Shown here: one piece after another, positions 5,089-5,709 of the stretch
Layout: each line of letters starts with the position of its first letter
Position numbering within the stretch: position 1 is the stretch's first letter
Source of the DNA: Deltaproteobacteria bacterium RBG_13_49_15
Lineage (GTDB): Bacteria; Desulfobacterota; Desulfobacteria; Desulfobacterales; UBA2156
Direction of reading: 5' to 3'
Assembly: GCA_001797695.1 (NCBI GenBank)
Contig: MGQD01000023.1
Coordinates: 1 to 5,709 of the forward strand
Length of the DNA: 5,709 nucleotides
Made by a program: the position numbers and the translations under genes
The notes under the pieces: model-generated
What the model was told of the DNA's origin: nothing
Databases searched by the model: none
What the model saw: the letters and a program-made list of their open reading frames with translations, nothing else

Positions 5089-5709
5089 CTAAAGCTGTCG
5101 TATCAGGGCCAGCATTTCTTTTACCGCTCGTTCAAGCCCCACTAAAACCGCTCTAGAAATGATGCTGTGCCCGATGCTGAACTCATCAATTTCGCAAACG
5201 CCTTTGAAATACGTAATCGTTTGATAACCTAGACCATGTCCTGCATTGACCCCAAGTTTAAGTTCATGGGCATGCCTTGCTGCGGATACGATTTCTAAAA
5301 ACGCTTCCTCTTTACCCTTCAGGGTTTCGGCTTCACAAAATTTCCCGGTGTGAATTTCAACGATATCGGCGCCGATTTGCCGGGCCAATTCAATCTGTCG
5401 GGGAACCGGATCGATGAAAATGCTTACCGGAATCCCTCCCTTTTTCAGGGTTGCAACAGTATTTGAAACGACATCGGCGCATGCGATGAGATCAAGCCCT
5501 CCTTCAGTCGTCAGTTCCATTCGTTTTTCCGGAACAAGGGTGACAAGGTCCGGTTTGGTGTCCAGTGCAATGGAGACCATTGCATCAGTGGAAGCCATCT
5601 CAAGGATCATTTTGGTCTGGACAACATCTCGAATCATCCGAACATCTCGATCTTGGATATGGCGGCGGTCTTCTCGTAAATGCACGACCACCCCATCCGC
5701 CCCTGCCAG
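5089..5709 (-). CDS. pdxJ: Pyridoxine 5'-phosphate synthase (5' end outside window)
   Basis: PdxJ condenses 1-deoxy-D-xylulose 5-phosphate with 3-amino-2-oxopropyl phosphate to pyridoxine 5'-phosphate, the ring-closing step of the DXP-dependent vitamin B6 pathway. It is a cytoplasmic TIM-barrel enzyme. The frame is open to the right edge and ends at TAG 5091-5089, giving 206 visible residues; about 35 N-terminal residues are missing from a usual length of about 240. Motifs: GADG then VVVHLREDRRHIQDRDVR at visible residues 3-24, the LEMA glutamate (visible 37), LVPEKR, DPVPRQIE, EIHTGKFC, VNAGHGL (His at visible 158) and IGHSIISRAVLVGLE. The spacing of visible His10, Glu37 and His158 equals that of the E. 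coli active-site His45, Glu72 and His193 as I recall them. A GTG at 5691 is not the true start, because conserved sequence runs on before it. It heads the visible minus-strand string pdxJ-nnr-tsaE-lysC. Confidence 0.96.
   Translation of the reverse strand: MAGADGVVVHLREDRRHIQDRDVRMIRDVVQTKMILEMASTDAMVSIALDTKPDLVTLVPEKRMELTTEGGLDLIACADVVSNTVATLKKGGIPVSIFIDPVPRQIELARQIGADIVEIHTGKFCEAETLKGKEEAFLEIVSAARHAHELKLGVNAGHGLGYQTITYFKGVCEIDEFSIGHSIISRAVLVGLERAVKEMLALIRQL

Noticed and set aside
1..5709. A defence, mobile or other novel accessory system
   Set aside because: All genes are recognisable core metabolic or tRNA-modification genes with intact motifs. There are no terminal repeats, integrase, transposase, array or atypical composition.

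Overview
The window carries ordinary bacterial core metabolism. There are seven protein-coding genes, two of them cut by the window edges, packed almost without gaps into two convergent gene strings. I see no tRNA, rRNA, CRISPR array, insertion sequence, phage gene or obvious foreign-composition island. GC content looks moderate, and codon use and base composition look even throughout. The gene set (folP, ybbR, coaX, lysC, tsaE, a fused nnrE-nnrD, pdxJ) is of the kind seen in Desulfobacterota (Deltaproteobacteria) and Nitrospirota-like Gram-negative genomes. That assignment rests on gene content and remembered gene order only, and is tentative.

Left half, plus strand: the C-terminal end of dihydropteroate synthase (folP, folate synthesis) overlaps the start of a membrane-anchored YbbR/CdaR-type protein with two YbbR-like domains. 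After a 30-base gap with a good ribosome binding site comes a type III pantothenate kinase (coaX, first step of coenzyme A synthesis). The diadenylate cyclase gene (cdaA) that often lies between folP and ybbR is not there.

Right half, minus strand, read from the right edge: pyridoxine 5'-phosphate synthase (pdxJ, 5' end cut off), a 41-base gap, a bifunctional NAD(P)HX epimerase/dehydratase (metabolite repair), tsaE (tRNA t6A modification ATPase, ATGA overlap with the preceding gene) and lysC (aspartate kinase, starting 2 bases after the tsaE stop). This looks like one transcription unit with translational coupling.

The two strings meet tail to tail: the coaX and lysC stop codons overlap by 4 bases, inside a perfect 8-base inverted repeat. 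The most interesting single signal is a very strong Shine-Dalgarno sequence and ATG inside lysC. They are placed so as to produce a separate regulatory (beta) subunit holding the two ACT domains, as known for Bacillus and Corynebacterium aspartate kinases. I found no convincing undescribed system here; the other findings concern gene order, start sites and small structures.
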